In this document: piece by piece, positions 8,006 to 16,898 of the stretch
How positions within the stretch are numbered: position 1 is the first letter of the stretch
Layout of the letters: every line of letters starts with the position of its first letter
Origin: Hathewaya massiliensis
GTDB lineage: Bacteria; Bacillota; Clostridia; Clostridiales; Clostridiaceae
DNA length: 64,000 bases
Reading direction: 5' to 3'
NCBI RefSeq assembly: GCF_902143515.1
Contig: NZ_CABFVD010000001.1
Location: forward strand, 682,001 to 746,000
The notes under the pieces: model-generated
What the model was told of the DNA's origin: nothing
Database searches by the model: none
The model's input: the letters and a program-made list of their open reading frames with translations, nothing else
Translations under genes and position numbers: made by a program

Positions 8006-8050
8006 CCTTAATCTATTAAATTTATTATTAATTTGATCTTATGTAGTTTA

Positions 8051-9511
8051 TTATTTTTTTTCAGGTCTTCCTACAAGAACACCTTTTCCTACTGCAAATA
8101 TATCATCAACAGTCATTTGGAATCCAACTTCTCTTCCCTCGTATTTGCCTCTTTCTTCAAGTTTACTCATATTATAATCTTTTAATTCCTTAGTGAATGG
8201 AACGTTTCCGAATTTTAAATATCTTACGCAACCATTGTTATCTCTAGCAGGCATCATTTTTCCGTAATTATATTTACTTGGTGCAAATGGAATATCTACA
8301 ACTCCAGCTTCAAATCCTTTAACTGCTCCTATTGCAAGGTCTCCATTTCCTAGTCTAAATAGTTCGTCCATCATGCATTTTGTTTCAGCTTTTATAATAG
8401 CTATTTCTGTTTCTAATTCTTTAGACATTGGCATTTTTTGTCCTTTTAAAAGGTTTAATGTCATCTTAGTTGCTTTTATTCCTTGTGCATTTGCTTCTTT
8501 TGTTGGTATTCCTATAGCTTCGTGTGGAGTTTTAACTATAACCTTAGTTGCTCCTGCAAGAGCTGCTGCTGCAGATCCTGTTGAAATTACACCGAAAGCT
8601 TTAGCTTCATCTGAAGGGAATCCTCCCATCCATTGGTGGAATACTGTTGTTAAAATTACATCATTATAGCCATATTTCTTTAAATATTCTTCACATTGCT
8701 CTTCTAAGGCTCTTATAGCTGCTACGTCTTGAATTAAGTTTCCGCACTCACCGTAACCAACTGTAATATTTTTAACCCCTTGTTCTGCTGCAAGTAATGC
8801 TTCTATAATAGCAACAACGTTTGATGTGCTTGGTGGTACTAATGTTCCTGTTAATGGTCCGAATGGCTCTCTATTTATACTAACCCCATGTTCTTCGTAG
8901 TATCCAACAAGTCTATCACAATATTGCCAATCTAAAATTGACTTTTCTAAAGATACATTTTTTGCATAAGGAATATTATATGAAATTCCTCCACCTTCAT
9001 TAGAAGTCCATCCACCAGCATGAATTATTTCAGATAATAATCTTGAATCTGGTGTACCGTGTCTTGCTTCTACTGGTAAATTAACAGCTTCTACAACTCT
9101 TCTACATCCGCGAATACCGTGATTTACTACTGGGAATCCATTAAGTAGTGATCTTCCTGCTTTTCTACTTTCTTCTATACCAACTTCACATTCGTCATAT
9201 CTATTTAATCTTGTATAACTATCTATAGTACTTGGTAATAAGTCCGCTCCACCTTCATTTTGTAAGTGAGTTAATAACTCTATATGTTTTTCTATTAAAG
9301 CAACCCCAGCTCTTGGTTGTGCTAATGTAACGCCCTCTTCTTTTGCCTTTAATAGTTTCTTTGCAAAGTTTTTATGGTCTGGTAATTGTTTGCAATATTC
9401 TATGCCATCTTGAATATTTTTAACATCCTTACCTGTTTCCCACTGTCCTAAAACCTCTTCTCTCATTTTAAAGAACTGTTCTTCAGTCCATTTTTTATTT
9501 TTTAACTCCAC
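8051..9511 (-). CDS. glmE: Glutamate mutase epsilon (catalytic) subunit
   Basis: The 486-residue TIM-barrel subunit of adenosylcobalamin-dependent glutamate mutase, close in length to the C. cochlearium protein. It rearranges L-glutamate to (2S,3S)-3-methylaspartate by a radical mechanism, with cobalamin held between it and the sigma subunit. The tracts [10 protein letters not shown] (substrate-binding arginine region), [11 protein letters not shown] and REPFGPLTG are typical. Translation starts at GTG, seven bases after a GGGGGG site. The order glmS-glmL-glmE-mal is that known from glutamate-fermenting clostridia. Confidence 0.97.
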   Translation of the reverse strand: MELKNKKWTEEQFFKMREEVLGQWETGKDVKNIQDGIEYCKQLPDHKNFAKKLLKAKEEGVTLAQPRAGVALIEKHIELLTHLQNEGGADLLPSTIDSYTRLNRYDECEVGIEESRKAGRSLLNGFPVVNHGIRGCRRVVEAVNLPVEARHGTPDSRLLSEIIHAGGWTSNEGGGISYNIPYAKNVSLEKSILDWQYCDRLVGYYEEHGVSINREPFGPLTGTLVPPSTSNVVAIIEALLAAEQGVKNITVGYGECGNLIQDVAAIRALEEQCEEYLKKYGYNDVILTTVFHQWMGGFPSDEAKAFGVISTGSAAAALAGATKVIVKTPHEAIGIPTKEANAQGIKATKMTLNLLKGQKMPMSKELETEIAIIKAETKCMMDELFRLGNGDLAIGAVKGFEAGVVDIPFAPSKYNYGKMMPARDNNGCVRYLKFGNVPFTKELKDYNMSKLEERGKYEGREVGFQMTVDDIFAVGKGVLVGRPEKK

Positions 9512-9536
9512 AACTTTTCCCCCCTAGATTTATAAA

Positions 9537-10931
9537 CTATAACTCTACTAAATATTTTTTCATTAATCTTACGGCTAAATCAGGCAATTCCTGAGCTAAT
9601 AATCCCATTGCAGATAGAATATATGATTTGTCCAACATAAATCCTGGATTTTGTGGTTTAAGATGTGTTGCATCTTCCATGGAGAATGTTCCTGCTCTTA
9701 ATATATCACTAGGATTCTTACTATGAACAAGTACTCCACCTGTTCCAATCATATATTTTACTGGCATTAAATCTTTACCAACTTGAGTGTATATTGGTCC
9801 CATTGGTGTATAGGTACACTCTACTGTTCCTACATGTCTTGACATAGCTAGCTCCGTTGCTACCTTTGCCATGGCTTCATCGAAGAAAATTTCATCTACT
9901 GTTTTTGGAACCATTCTTATATTTTCAGTTCTAAATTTACAGTTTTCCGAAACATCTATTTTTCTTTCCTTATCTTTTAAATAGGTTCTCATTTTTCTTG
10001 TACCAGCAGCTTCAAGTAGGGAAAGTGCTGAGTATCTCATTCCCAAATCCCCTTCTACAGTTCTTTTTGCAAAAGGTTCTTCAAGTCCCCTAATTGTTAC
10101 ACCTGCTTTGGATGGTTCTCCATCAGCTAATGAGTGAATATCTGTTGTTGCACCACCTATATCTACTATGATTAAGTCTCCTATACCTTCTTCTTCATCT
10201 GTGCCTAAGCTTAAAGCTTGTGCTGCTTTTAATACAGCTGCTGGTGTTGGCATCAGTATACCATTTATAAAACTTTCTGCATTTCCTAAACCTTTTGCTT
10301 TTACTATATTACCCATGAAGATTTTTCTTATTTCTTCCCTTGCAGGTTCTACATTAAGTTCATTTAATTTTGGCATTACATTTTGTGTTATGCTGTAATA
10401 AACTCCTGCCTCATCAAAAATTTTCTTTATTTCATCATTTGCTACTTTATTTCCTGCTACAACTACTGGAACATTAAGTTTAGACTCTGCTATGATTTTG
10501 GCATTATGAATTATGCAATCTTTGTTTCCGCCATCTGTTCCCCCAGCTAAAAGGATTATATCTAGTTTTGATCTTCTCATTTCCTCTATTTCACTTTGGG
10601 TTAGCTCAAAGCTGTATACATTTAGTATTCTAGCACCAGCTCCTAGCGCCGCCCTTTTTGCAGCTTCTGCTGTAAGGTCTGGAACTAATCCTACTGCTAT
10701 CATCTTTAAGCCTCCAGCTGCAGAGGAACAAGCTAATCTATTTATATAATTAACTTCTTTTCCTTTTAGTTGTTCTTCTATTTTGGTGTAGGCATTATTA
10801 AAACCTGTCATTATATCATCTTCGATTGTTGTAATATCTTTAGCTGTAGCTATAATTTCCTCTTTTTCTAAATCTACAACTGTTAGCTTGGTATAAGTAC
10901 TACCAAAGTCTATTAATAGGTATGCATCCAC
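9537..10931 (-). CDS. glmL: Glutamate mutase reactivation factor (MutL/GlmL)
   Basis: A 464-residue ATPase of the actin/Hsp70/sugar kinase fold. LIDFGSTYTKLTVVD at the N-terminus and IVDIGGATTDIHS near residue 253 are the phosphate-binding loops. Proteins in this position are held to reactivate glutamate mutase by expelling damaged cobalamin at the cost of ATP. It lies between the two mutase subunit genes and starts at GTG, eight bases after GAGGTG. It is unrelated to the mismatch-repair protein MutL despite the shared name. Confidence 0.93.
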   Translation of the reverse strand: MDAYLLIDFGSTYTKLTVVDLEKEEIIATAKDITTIEDDIMTGFNNAYTKIEEQLKGKEVNYINRLACSSAAGGLKMIAVGLVPDLTAEAAKRAALGAGARILNVYSFELTQSEIEEMRRSKLDIILLAGGTDGGNKDCIIHNAKIIAESKLNVPVVVAGNKVANDEIKKIFDEAGVYYSITQNVMPKLNELNVEPAREEIRKIFMGNIVKAKGLGNAESFINGILMPTPAAVLKAAQALSLGTDEEEGIGDLIIVDIGGATTDIHSLADGEPSKAGVTIRGLEEPFAKRTVEGDLGMRYSALSLLEAAGTRKMRTYLKDKERKIDVSENCKFRTENIRMVPKTVDEIFFDEAMAKVATELAMSRHVGTVECTYTPMGPIYTQVGKDLMPVKYMIGTGGVLVHSKNPSDILRAGTFSMEDATHLKPQNPGFMLDKSYILSAMGLLAQELPDLAVRLMKKYLVEL

Positions 10932-10967
10932 TTCATTTTCACCTCTGATTAAAAGTACTTTTTATTT

Positions 10968-11390
10968 CTATTTTATATTTAAGTCAGTTTTTAAATCTCC
11001 TATAGTAACTTCAATTGGAGTTCCTGGTCCATATACTCTGTCAAAGCCCATTTCTTTAAATCTTCCATGAACTTCATTCCAATCTTGTTTTCCTACAACT
11101 ATGTTGCCCCCAACATATAGTAATACATCTTTTAATCCTGCTTCTTGACATTTTTCTCTAAGTCCTCTACAGTCAATTTCTCCATGACCATAAAGTGAAG
11201 AAACTATAATTGCATCTGCATTTGTTTCTACCGCTGCATTAATAAAGTCTTCCTGTGGTGATAACACCCCAATATTAATTACATTGAACCCTGATTCTGT
11301 TAACGCATAATCAATTATTTTATTTCCTACTGCGTGGCAATCAGAACCTATAACCCCAATTACTATAGTCTTGCCATTCTTTTTTTCCAT
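10968..11390 (-). CDS. glmS: Glutamate mutase sigma (cobalamin-binding) subunit
   Basis: A 140-residue B12-binding domain protein. D17-x-H19-x-x-G22 in [11 protein letters not shown] provides the histidine that replaces the lower base of cobalamin; SSL (64-66) and GG (94-95) complete the motif. It binds adenosylcobalamin with GlmE. An AGGAGG site precedes the ATG by 11 bases, a slightly long gap. It is the first mutase gene of the operon and carries upstream an 11-bp perfect inverted repeat. It is not the riboswitch-controlled glucosamine synthase that shares the symbol. Confidence 0.97.
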   Translation of the reverse strand: MEKKNGKTIVIGVIGSDCHAVGNKIIDYALTESGFNVINIGVLSPQEDFINAAVETNADAIIVSSLYGHGEIDCRGLREKCQEAGLKDVLLYVGGNIVVGKQDWNEVHGRFKEMGFDRVYGPGTPIEVTIGDLKTDLNIK

Positions 11391-11478
11391 ATCAACTAAG
11401 GCCTCCTAAATTAATAATAAATAATAATATAAATATTTTTATTTATCTAACCCTTTTAATGTATAAATTTTTTATATA

Positions 11479-11505
11479 TTAAAATATCAGTATTTGATAT
11501 TTTAA
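11479..11505. promoter_or_regulatory. Perfect 11-bp inverted repeat upstream of glmS
   Basis: TTAAAATATCA and TGATATTTTAA flank five bases in the gap between the GntR gene and glmS. The stem is entirely A+T-rich with no U-tract on the minus strand, so it is more like an operator than a terminator. I could not assign a clear -35/-10 pair beside it. Confidence 0.45.
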
Positions 11506-11569
11506 ACTCATTTGAAACCCCTTAAACTTCATTATTTGTAATATCTAGCATAAATTTAATTATTAACTC

Positions 11570-11668
11570 TCAACTCTTGCTTCTTAATTATTACTTCTTA
11601 ACTGCTCACTACTAACTAATAACCACTAACTGCTACTTATTACTTATTACTTCTTACTTCTTAACTAT
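11570..11668. repeat. Degenerate short tandem repeats downstream of the GntR gene
   Basis: About 100 bases built from variants of ACTTCTTA, TAACTGC and TTATTACT, overlapping the 3' end of the GntR gene. Similar degenerate arrays occur between genes in other clostridia. The last GntR codons seem to have been drawn from it. Confidence 0.55.
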
Positions 11669-12644
11669 TATACTTCAATTCTATTAACTTTGATTTTATG
11701 GCTTTTACTGATCCATCATCAAGTGTATATATAAATTCAATAACATCTTTCCCATATTTATTGAAATTCTTAATATCTTTGTATCTACCAGGAGATACTA
11801 TAATTACATCTGTATCTTCTATAAAGTTTTTCAACTCATTTTCTTTATATGTATTAGTAAATTTCATATTAACATTCCCTAAACCTGAACTCTCTAAAGC
11901 TCGTCTTATTTTAAACATAAACTCTTCTGATATACAAATAAAACCAAACTTTGTGCCCTCTGGGTATCTTGCTATTCTAACTATGGTACCTAAGTCTGGA
12001 TTAATGGCTACCCCTAACACATCTTTCTTTTGTTCTTTTGTAAGTTCTATAACCTCATTTACATGATTAAAAGTAGTTATAATCACTTGACACTTTGTTA
12101 GAACCTCTATAGTATTCTTGTCCATCTTTTGAAGATCTGATATAGTAAGTGGTATTACACTCATTTCACTTGTACTGCTTAACTGAACACTGAACATTTT
12201 GGCTTGTTCTATGTTGCATTCAACATATACAGATACGATTTTTTTCATCATTTCTTTTCTTTCACTTACTCTATCATTTACAACTTCTAGAAACTCTTCT
12301 GTACTCATGCCATTTTCAAGGGCTTCTTCTAAGGCAAGATCTAAAACCTTTATAATCTTATCCTTTAGATTTTTATCTTTCCATGAAGATACCTCTTCAA
12401 TAACAAAAGTACCTTTTCCTTGGTAGGATTTGATTATTCCTTCTTTTTCTAACTCGTTGTATGCTGAACTTATGGTATTTCTACTTACTCCAAGACTAGT
12501 AGCTAATTCTCTTTCTGTTGGCATCTTACTACCAACCTTTATCTTTCCACTTCTTATTTGATCTAGAATTTGCTTTTTAACTTGTAAGTATAGTGGAACT
12601 CCACTTCTTTTATTAACTAAAATATCTATTTCAATCTCCTCCAT
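11661..12644 (-). CDS. GntR-family regulator with periplasmic-binding-protein-like effector domain
   Basis: A 327-residue DNA-binding protein. Residues about 14-85 form a GntR winged helix (VPLYLQVKKQILDQIRSG, then ELATSLGVSRNTISSAYNEL). The rest resembles the receptor-like domain seen in some GntR and LacI proteins rather than the usual FadR or HutC effector domain. It lies directly upstream of the glutamate mutase genes in the same orientation and is probably their regulator. No ribosome-binding site precedes the ATG, whereas GGAGGAG lies inside the first codons. The true start may therefore be a rare codon slightly downstream, or the message may have a very short leader. The ligand is unknown; glutamate or methylaspartate would be logical. 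Confidence 0.85.
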   Translation of the reverse strand: MEEIEIDILVNKRSGVPLYLQVKKQILDQIRSGKIKVGSKMPTERELATSLGVSRNTISSAYNELEKEGIIKSYQGKGTFVIEEVSSWKDKNLKDKIIKVLDLALEEALENGMSTEEFLEVVNDRVSERKEMMKKIVSVYVECNIEQAKMFSVQLSSTSEMSVIPLTISDLQKMDKNTIEVLTKCQVIITTFNHVNEVIELTKEQKKDVLGVAINPDLGTIVRIARYPEGTKFGFICISEEFMFKIRRALESSGLGNVNMKFTNTYKENELKNFIEDTDVIIVSPGRYKDIKNFNKYGKDVIEFIYTLDDGSVKAIKSKLIELKYNS

Positions 12645-12650
12645 CTATAA

Positions 12651-12670
12651 TGGACTAATGGACTAATCCA
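12651..12670. promoter_or_regulatory. Putative autoregulatory operator of the GntR gene
   Basis: TGGACTAAT occurs twice with an 8-base phase, and the second copy ends in a TGGA-CTAA-TCCA dyad. The site lies between the predicted transcription start and the start codon, where a repressor would block expression. Confidence 0.5.
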
Positions 12671-12682
12671 TAGGACAATTTT

Positions 12683-12711
12683 ATAATACCATATATATTT
12701 TATCATATCAA
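12683..12711 (-). promoter_or_regulatory. Promoter of the GntR gene
   Basis: On the minus strand TTGATA, a 17-base spacer ending in TGG, and TATTAT form a sigma-A promoter with an extended -10. The start would fall about 30 bases before the ATG, within or next to the operator. The rest of the gap up to cwlD (12712-12910) is A+T-rich with no other feature that I can see. Confidence 0.65.
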
Positions 12712-12915
12712 TAATTTTCAAAAAATAAATTCAATTGTGCACTAAATAAAATCTATTAATAGTTTTTTTAAGATTTTGCCATATATACGCTAAATTCGCC
12801 TGTTTTTAATCTTATTTAAACTTAATTTATATATATTTAATTTAAAATTCCTTTACATTTATCTTATACCTCTATATAACTTTAATGTTTTATACTGTAT
12901 ATTTCCTTAAATAAA

Positions 12916-12955
12916 AGAGAGGTAATGGACTGATTTAAAAGTCCATTACCTCTCT
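12916..12955 (-). terminator. Intrinsic terminator overlapping the end of cwlD
   Basis: A perfect 16-bp stem (AGAGAGGTAATGGACT with its complement) and an 8-base loop, followed by TTTTATTT on the minus strand. The cwlD stop codon lies inside the upstream arm. Confidence 0.9.
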
Positions 12956-13650
12956 TTATAGTATTCCAATATGGATTTACATAAGGTTTTAGCAATTTTT
13001 CTTTGATACTCTTCACTCTTAAGTTTTGTTTCTTCTTCATAATTAGATATAAATCCACATTCTACAATAATTGAAGCCATATCATCATTGGATCTTAAAA
13101 TTTTAAATTGGTCCTTTGCTTCTTTTTGAACTCTATTATTTTTAGGATTTAAATCTTCTTTTAAATTTTTTTGTGTTATTTCTGCAAGCTTTTTACTGTC
13201 CTTATACCTTGAATACCAAACTTGAGCTCCACTATACTTCTCTTCAGGAAATTTATTCATATGGATGCTTAAGAATATATCTGGCTTCTTCTCTTCTTTC
13301 ATCTTACATCTATTATTTAGATCTTGTATTTTCTTTTGTCTAACAGTACCCTCATTGTCATAAAGCCCTCTATCTTCTTCTCTTGTCATATATACTTTAA
13401 ATCCTTGCTTTTCTAACTCTTCTTTAGTATATAGTGCTATTTTAAGATTTAAATCTTTTTCTATGGTTCCTCTTGGAGATACAGCTCCTCCGTCAATTCC
13501 TCCATGACCTGCATCTATTAATATAGATTTTTCTTCTGATGTTTTCATTGTGCTTATTGCAGCATTATAATTAACTGCTACAATAGAAGTAATACATAAT
13601 AAAAGCACTAAAATACTGTATAATAACTTTTTGTTTTTTATTATTTTCAA
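12946..13650 (-). CDS. cwlD: N-acetylmuramoyl-L-alanine amidase CwlD (germination-specific)
   Basis: A 234-residue zinc amidase with an N-terminal hydrophobic anchor (about 8-27). The Amidase_3 domain shows DAGHGGIDGGAV, the second zinc ligand in LSIHMNK, and the catalytic glutamate in IIVECGFISN. In spore formers CwlD strips peptides from muramic acid so that muramic delta-lactam can form in the cortex. Its place after rplM-rpsI is common in clostridia, though here a phosphate transporter intervenes. The terminator stem overlaps its stop codon. Confidence 0.9.
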   Translation of the reverse strand: MKIIKNKKLLYSILVLLLCITSIVAVNYNAAISTMKTSEEKSILIDAGHGGIDGGAVSPRGTIEKDLNLKIALYTKEELEKQGFKVYMTREEDRGLYDNEGTVRQKKIQDLNNRCKMKEEKKPDIFLSIHMNKFPEEKYSGAQVWYSRYKDSKKLAEITQKNLKEDLNPKNNRVQKEAKDQFKILRSNDDMASIIVECGFISNYEEETKLKSEEYQRKIAKTLCKSILEYYKER

Positions 13651-13777
13651 TATCTTCTCTCCCTTTCATTTCTCTATTAATAAATCTATTCATGCATAAT
13701 AGTAAATATGAAAAAAAGTATTTAATTTTGATTATATTCACTACAAAATAAGGGTACTTAATTTTACCTTAATAAAT

Positions 13778-13813
13778 ATAAAAAAGAGCACTTAATTTTA
13801 CTTAAGTACTCTT
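13778..13813 (-). terminator. Terminator downstream of the Na/Pi cotransporter gene
   Basis: On the minus strand AAGAGTACTTAA pairs with TTAAGTGCTCTT (one mismatch), followed by TTTTTATAT. It lies about 130 bases after the stop codon. Confidence 0.7.
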
Positions 13814-13857
13814 AAAATTGTCTATTGAATTTTATTAGCAATTCTAATACGGCTTCT

Positions 13858-13937
13858 AATGTAATAGCTAAAAATATAAAATTAACTCTTATGTTATTAT
13901 TAAAATTACAATATTAATATTTTTGTGCTATTACATT
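13858..13937. repeat. Widely spaced 11-bp inverted repeat at the end of the Na/Pi gene
   Basis: AATGTAATAGC (13858-13868) and GCTATTACATT (13927-13937) are exact complements, and neighbouring A+T bases extend the pairing. The 58-base interior is A+T-rich. It could protect the 3' end of the message; no function is known to me. Confidence 0.4.
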
Positions 13938-13942
13938 CTTAT

Positions 13943-15571
13943 CTATTCTGCTAAAGTTTCTACTACTGTATCTGCAATATTATTTGCATGATCTCCTATT
14001 CTTTCTAAATTGCTTATAAGATCTAAAAATACAGTACCCACAGAAGCACTACAAAGTTCTTGGTTTAATCTTCTTATGTGAGAAAGTCTTAATTGTTCTT
14101 CTAGTGAGTCTACTTTCTTCTCTAATATTCTAACCTCATCTACCTTTTCAATACTTTTTTGTTCAAAAGCTTCTACACTAGTAGACAAAACTTCTACTGT
14201 ATATTTAAACATTTCATTTAATTCTTTACGAGCTTCTTCTGAGAACTCTATCCTCTTAACCATTTTCTCACTAGCAAGATCTGCTATATTCTCTGCATGA
14301 TCTCCTATTCTCTCTATATCATTTACTACATGAAACATTGAAGTTACTATATCTGTTTCATGATCAGATAGGTCTTCCTTTGATAATTTAACAAGGAACG
14401 TTACAATCTCATCTTCTAGTAGATTTATAAGTTTCTCATTTTTATATACTTTTTTAACTAATTTATCATTATTTGTTTCAAAGGCCTCTTCTGAAATTTC
14501 TAAGTTCTCTCTAGCCTTATTTGCCATTCTAATTATTTCTTTAACTGTTTGTCCAACAGCTATAACAGGAGTTTCTAATAACCTGTCATCTATGTACTGA
14601 GTTCCATATTTTTCTGTTTCATCTTCACCTTTTATAATAATATTAGCCATTTTTACTAAGTATTTTATAAATGGTAAAAGTATTATGGTATTAATTACAT
14701 TAAAAATAGTATGTGCATTTGCAATTTGTTTTTCAACTACAGTTGAGCCTATTACTGGTGCTGAGGCAACTATCCAGGATAATGGTTTAAATAATGGTAT
14801 AAATATTATGGTTCCTAGCAAATTAAATAGTAAGTGTATAATAGCTGCTTTTCTAGCTGTTTTTGAGGTTCCTATACTTGATAATAATGCTGTTACGCAA
14901 GTTCCTATGTTACATCCAAACAAAATAGGGATAACCATAGTTATAGTCAAAACCCCTGTAGATGCTAGTGAAATTAATATACCAGTAGTGGCAGAAGAAC
15001 TTTGTATTACTGCTGTTATTGCTAGTCCTGCTAATATACCTAAAAACATATTCCCATCTAATTTCATTAGTATATCTTTAAACATTTGTGATTTTTCTAA
15101 AGGTGCCATTGATGTTTTCATTAATCCCATACCTAAAAAGAGGATACCAAAACCTAATACTATATTACCTATCTCTCTTCCCCTACTTGCCTGTGCAAAT
15201 AAGACAATTAGGGTTCCTATTCCTATAAATATAGGGATAAAGGCATCAATATCTAAAGTTACTATTTGAGCTGTTATAGTAGTACCTATATTGGCTCCCA
15301 TAATTACAGCTGTAGCTTGGTAAAGATTCATAAGCTGTGCATTTACAAATCCAACTACCATTACTGTAGTAGCACTACTACTTTGAATAATAGCTGTAAC
15401 TAATGCACCTGTTAAAACACCTTTTAAAGGATTTGATGTAATTTTCTCAAAAATTGATTTTAGCCCTTCACCTGTTGCATTTTGAAGGCCATCCCCCATT
15501 AGTTTCATTCCATATAGAAATAACCCTAGACCACCAAAAAGTTCAATAGCCATTCTAAGCCCCTGGCTCAT
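13943..15571 (-). CDS. Na+/phosphate cotransporter family protein with PhoU domain
   Basis: A 542-residue membrane protein. The N-terminal part (about 1-310) has two inverted Na/Pi-cotransporter repeats, each carrying a QSSSATT motif (near residues 64 and 189), spread over eight or more predicted helices. The C-terminal 200 residues are a PhoU-like helical domain (MFHVVNDIERIGDHAENIAD and a second IGDHANNIAD). It probably imports phosphate with sodium. AGGAGGG precedes the ATG. The promoter region carries TTAACA repeats typical of PhoP boxes, which suggests induction under phosphate limitation. Confidence 0.9.
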   Translation of the reverse strand: MSQGLRMAIELFGGLGLFLYGMKLMGDGLQNATGEGLKSIFEKITSNPLKGVLTGALVTAIIQSSSATTVMVVGFVNAQLMNLYQATAVIMGANIGTTITAQIVTLDIDAFIPIFIGIGTLIVLFAQASRGREIGNIVLGFGILFLGMGLMKTSMAPLEKSQMFKDILMKLDGNMFLGILAGLAITAVIQSSSATTGILISLASTGVLTITMVIPILFGCNIGTCVTALLSSIGTSKTARKAAIIHLLFNLLGTIIFIPLFKPLSWIVASAPVIGSTVVEKQIANAHTIFNVINTIILLPFIKYLVKMANIIIKGEDETEKYGTQYIDDRLLETPVIAVGQTVKEIIRMANKARENLEISEEAFETNNDKLVKKVYKNEKLINLLEDEIVTFLVKLSKEDLSDHETDIVTSMFHVVNDIERIGDHAENIADLASEKMVKRIEFSEEARKELNEMFKYTVEVLSTSVEAFEQKSIEKVDEVRILEKKVDSLEEQLRLSHIRRLNQELCSASVGTVFLDLISNLERIGDHANNIADTVVETLAE

Positions 15572-15679
15572 AAAATCCCTCCTGTTAACAAAAATAATGG
15601 TTAATTAAAATACATAAACCTGGATAAGTTCATTCAATACTTAAATCATAAGTAACAGTATTTTTTAATACCATAATCA

Positions 15680-15708
15680 ATAATACAAAATTTTTAGACT
15701 AATGTTAA
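15680..15708 (-). promoter_or_regulatory. Predicted promoter of the Na/Pi cotransporter gene
   Basis: On the minus strand TTAACA, 17 bases, TATTAT. It lies about 110 bases before the start codon and directly downstream of the PhoP-box-like repeats. Confidence 0.5.
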
Positions 15709-15724
15709 TAACTTTCCTTTACTT

Positions 15725-15773
15725 TTAACATCATCTTTATTTTCATTAACAATTTGTTAACATTTGCTTTAAA
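15725..15773. promoter_or_regulatory. PhoP-box-like repeats
   Basis: On the plus strand TTAACA occurs at 15725, 15746 and 15757, with TTTATT at 15736 and TTTAAA at 15768, so units recur every 10-11 bases. Gram-positive PhoP binds TTAACA-like repeats with 11-bp periodicity. The site sits upstream of the predicted promoter of a phosphate transporter. Confidence 0.55.
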
Positions 15774-15850
15774 AATATTTTTCATTTGTTTGTCACTTAT
15801 TTCTTAATCACTTACCATACTACATATTCTTTAAAGTACACATATTTAAA

Positions 15851-15912
15851 GATATATACTATTATAGTGGCTAGCTATTAGATATATATACTATTATAGT
15901 GACTAGCTATTA
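15851..15912. repeat. Tandem duplication of a 30-32-bp unit
   Basis: GATATATACTATTATAGTGG and the following CTAGCTATTA are repeated almost exactly (15851-15880 and 15881-15912; a 2-base insertion and one G/A change). Each copy carries TATAAT on the minus strand, so the duplication may have doubled a promoter element. Confidence 0.75.
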
Positions 15913-15921
15913 GATAACGCA

Positions 15922-15950
15922 AAAAAGGAAGGGTTACACCCTTCCTTTTT
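15922..15950 (-). terminator. Terminator after rpsI
   Basis: AAAAAGGAAGGG and its perfect complement flank a 5-base loop, with T-runs on both strands. It closes the rplM-rpsI operon 17 bases after the rpsI stop and could work in both directions. Confidence 0.9.
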
Positions 15951-15966
15951 ATGTAAAATAAAAATA

Positions 15967-16359
15967 CTATCTCTTTGAGAATTGTGGAGCTCTTCTTGCT
16001 TTTTTAAGACCGTATTTCTTTCTTTCTTTCATTCTAGAATCTCTTGTTAAGAATCCAGCTTTCTTTAATTCTGGTCTTAAGTTTTCATCAGCTTTTATTA
16101 AAGCTCTAGATATTCCGTGTCTTATAGCTCCTGCTTGCCCTGAAAAACCACCGCCATGAACATTAACTAATACATCAAATTTCTCTTTTGTACCTGTTAA
16201 TTCTAATGGTTGGTTAACTATTATTTTTAAAGTATCTAAACCAAAATAATCGTTTATATCTCTTTTATTTATTTTTACTAGTCCCTCACCTGGTACTAGT
16301 CTTACTCTAGCTATTGATGTCTTTCTTCTTCCTGTTCCTAAATATTGTACTTTTGCCAT
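15967..16359 (-). CDS. rpsI: 30S ribosomal protein S9
   Basis: A 130-residue S9 whose basic C-terminal tail ends in QFSKR, the segment that reaches the P-site t[20 protein letters not shown] at the start is the family signature. It is second in the rplM-rpsI operon, 22 bases after rplM. Confidence 0.98.
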   Translation of the reverse strand: MAKVQYLGTGRRKTSIARVRLVPGEGLVKINKRDINDYFGLDTLKIIVNQPLELTGTKEKFDVLVNVHGGGFSGQAGAIRHGISRALIKADENLRPELKKAGFLTRDSRMKERKKYGLKKARRAPQFSKR

Positions 16360-16381
16360 GTGACTTCCTCCCTTCAGATAA

Positions 16382-16816
16382 TTAGTATCTTAATTCTAGC
16401 TTTTCTGGATTTTGAGCTGCATTATTATGCTCTGGTCCACTATAAACCTTTAATTTCTTAAACATTTGACGACCTAACTTTCCTTTTGGAAGCATTCTTC
16501 TAACTGCTTCTTCGAAAACAAACTCAGGTTTTTTAGCTATTGCATCTCTGTAAGACATTTCTTTTAATCCGCCTGGATACATTGAGTGATGTCTTAGTAA
16601 TTTTTGATCTAACTTCTTACCAGTTAAAACAACTTTCTCTGCATTTATAACTATTACATAGTCACCTGTATCAACATGAGGTGTGTATGTTGGTTTATGC
16701 TTTCCTCTTAATATTGATGCTATTTGGCTTGCTGCTCTACCTAATGTTTGTCCTTCAAGATCTACTACATACCATTTTCTTTCTACTTCACTATTTTTAG
16801 CTATGTATGATTTCAT
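16382..16816 (-). CDS. rplM: 50S ribosomal protein L13
   Basis: A 144-residue L13, an early-assembling large-subunit protein. Landmarks are [33 protein letters not shown] and [10 protein letters not shown]. It heads the rplM-rpsI operon behind a consensus promoter and a leader of about 80 bases, where an L13 autoregulatory structure would be expected. Confidence 0.98.
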   Translation of the reverse strand: MKSYIAKNSEVERKWYVVDLEGQTLGRAASQIASILRGKHKPTYTPHVDTGDYVIVINAEKVVLTGKKLDQKLLRHHSMYPGGLKEMSYRDAIAKKPEFVFEEAVRRMLPKGKLGRQMFKKLKVYSGPEHNNAAQNPEKLELRY

Positions 16817-16898
16817 TCTATTTTCCCTCCCTGAATTTTACATGAACATATCTATGCAAAAGACCCGGGGCTAGTGGATCTATATACACATCACAACT
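16817..16898 (-). ncRNA. Candidate L13 leader
   Basis: This is the untranslated leader predicted from the consensus promoter upstream. Many Firmicutes have an L13-binding leader here. I see the GC-rich segment CTAGCCCCGGGT but could not verify the full Rfam fold by eye. Confidence 0.35.

Noticed and set aside
11479-11505. Terminator of the GntR gene
   Set aside because: The stem is wholly A+T and has no U-tract; it lies about 155 bases after the stop.
12924-12955. AGTCCAT in the cwlD terminator as a GntR operator
   Set aside because: The overlap with TGGACTAAT is short, and the sequence is fully explained as a terminator stem.
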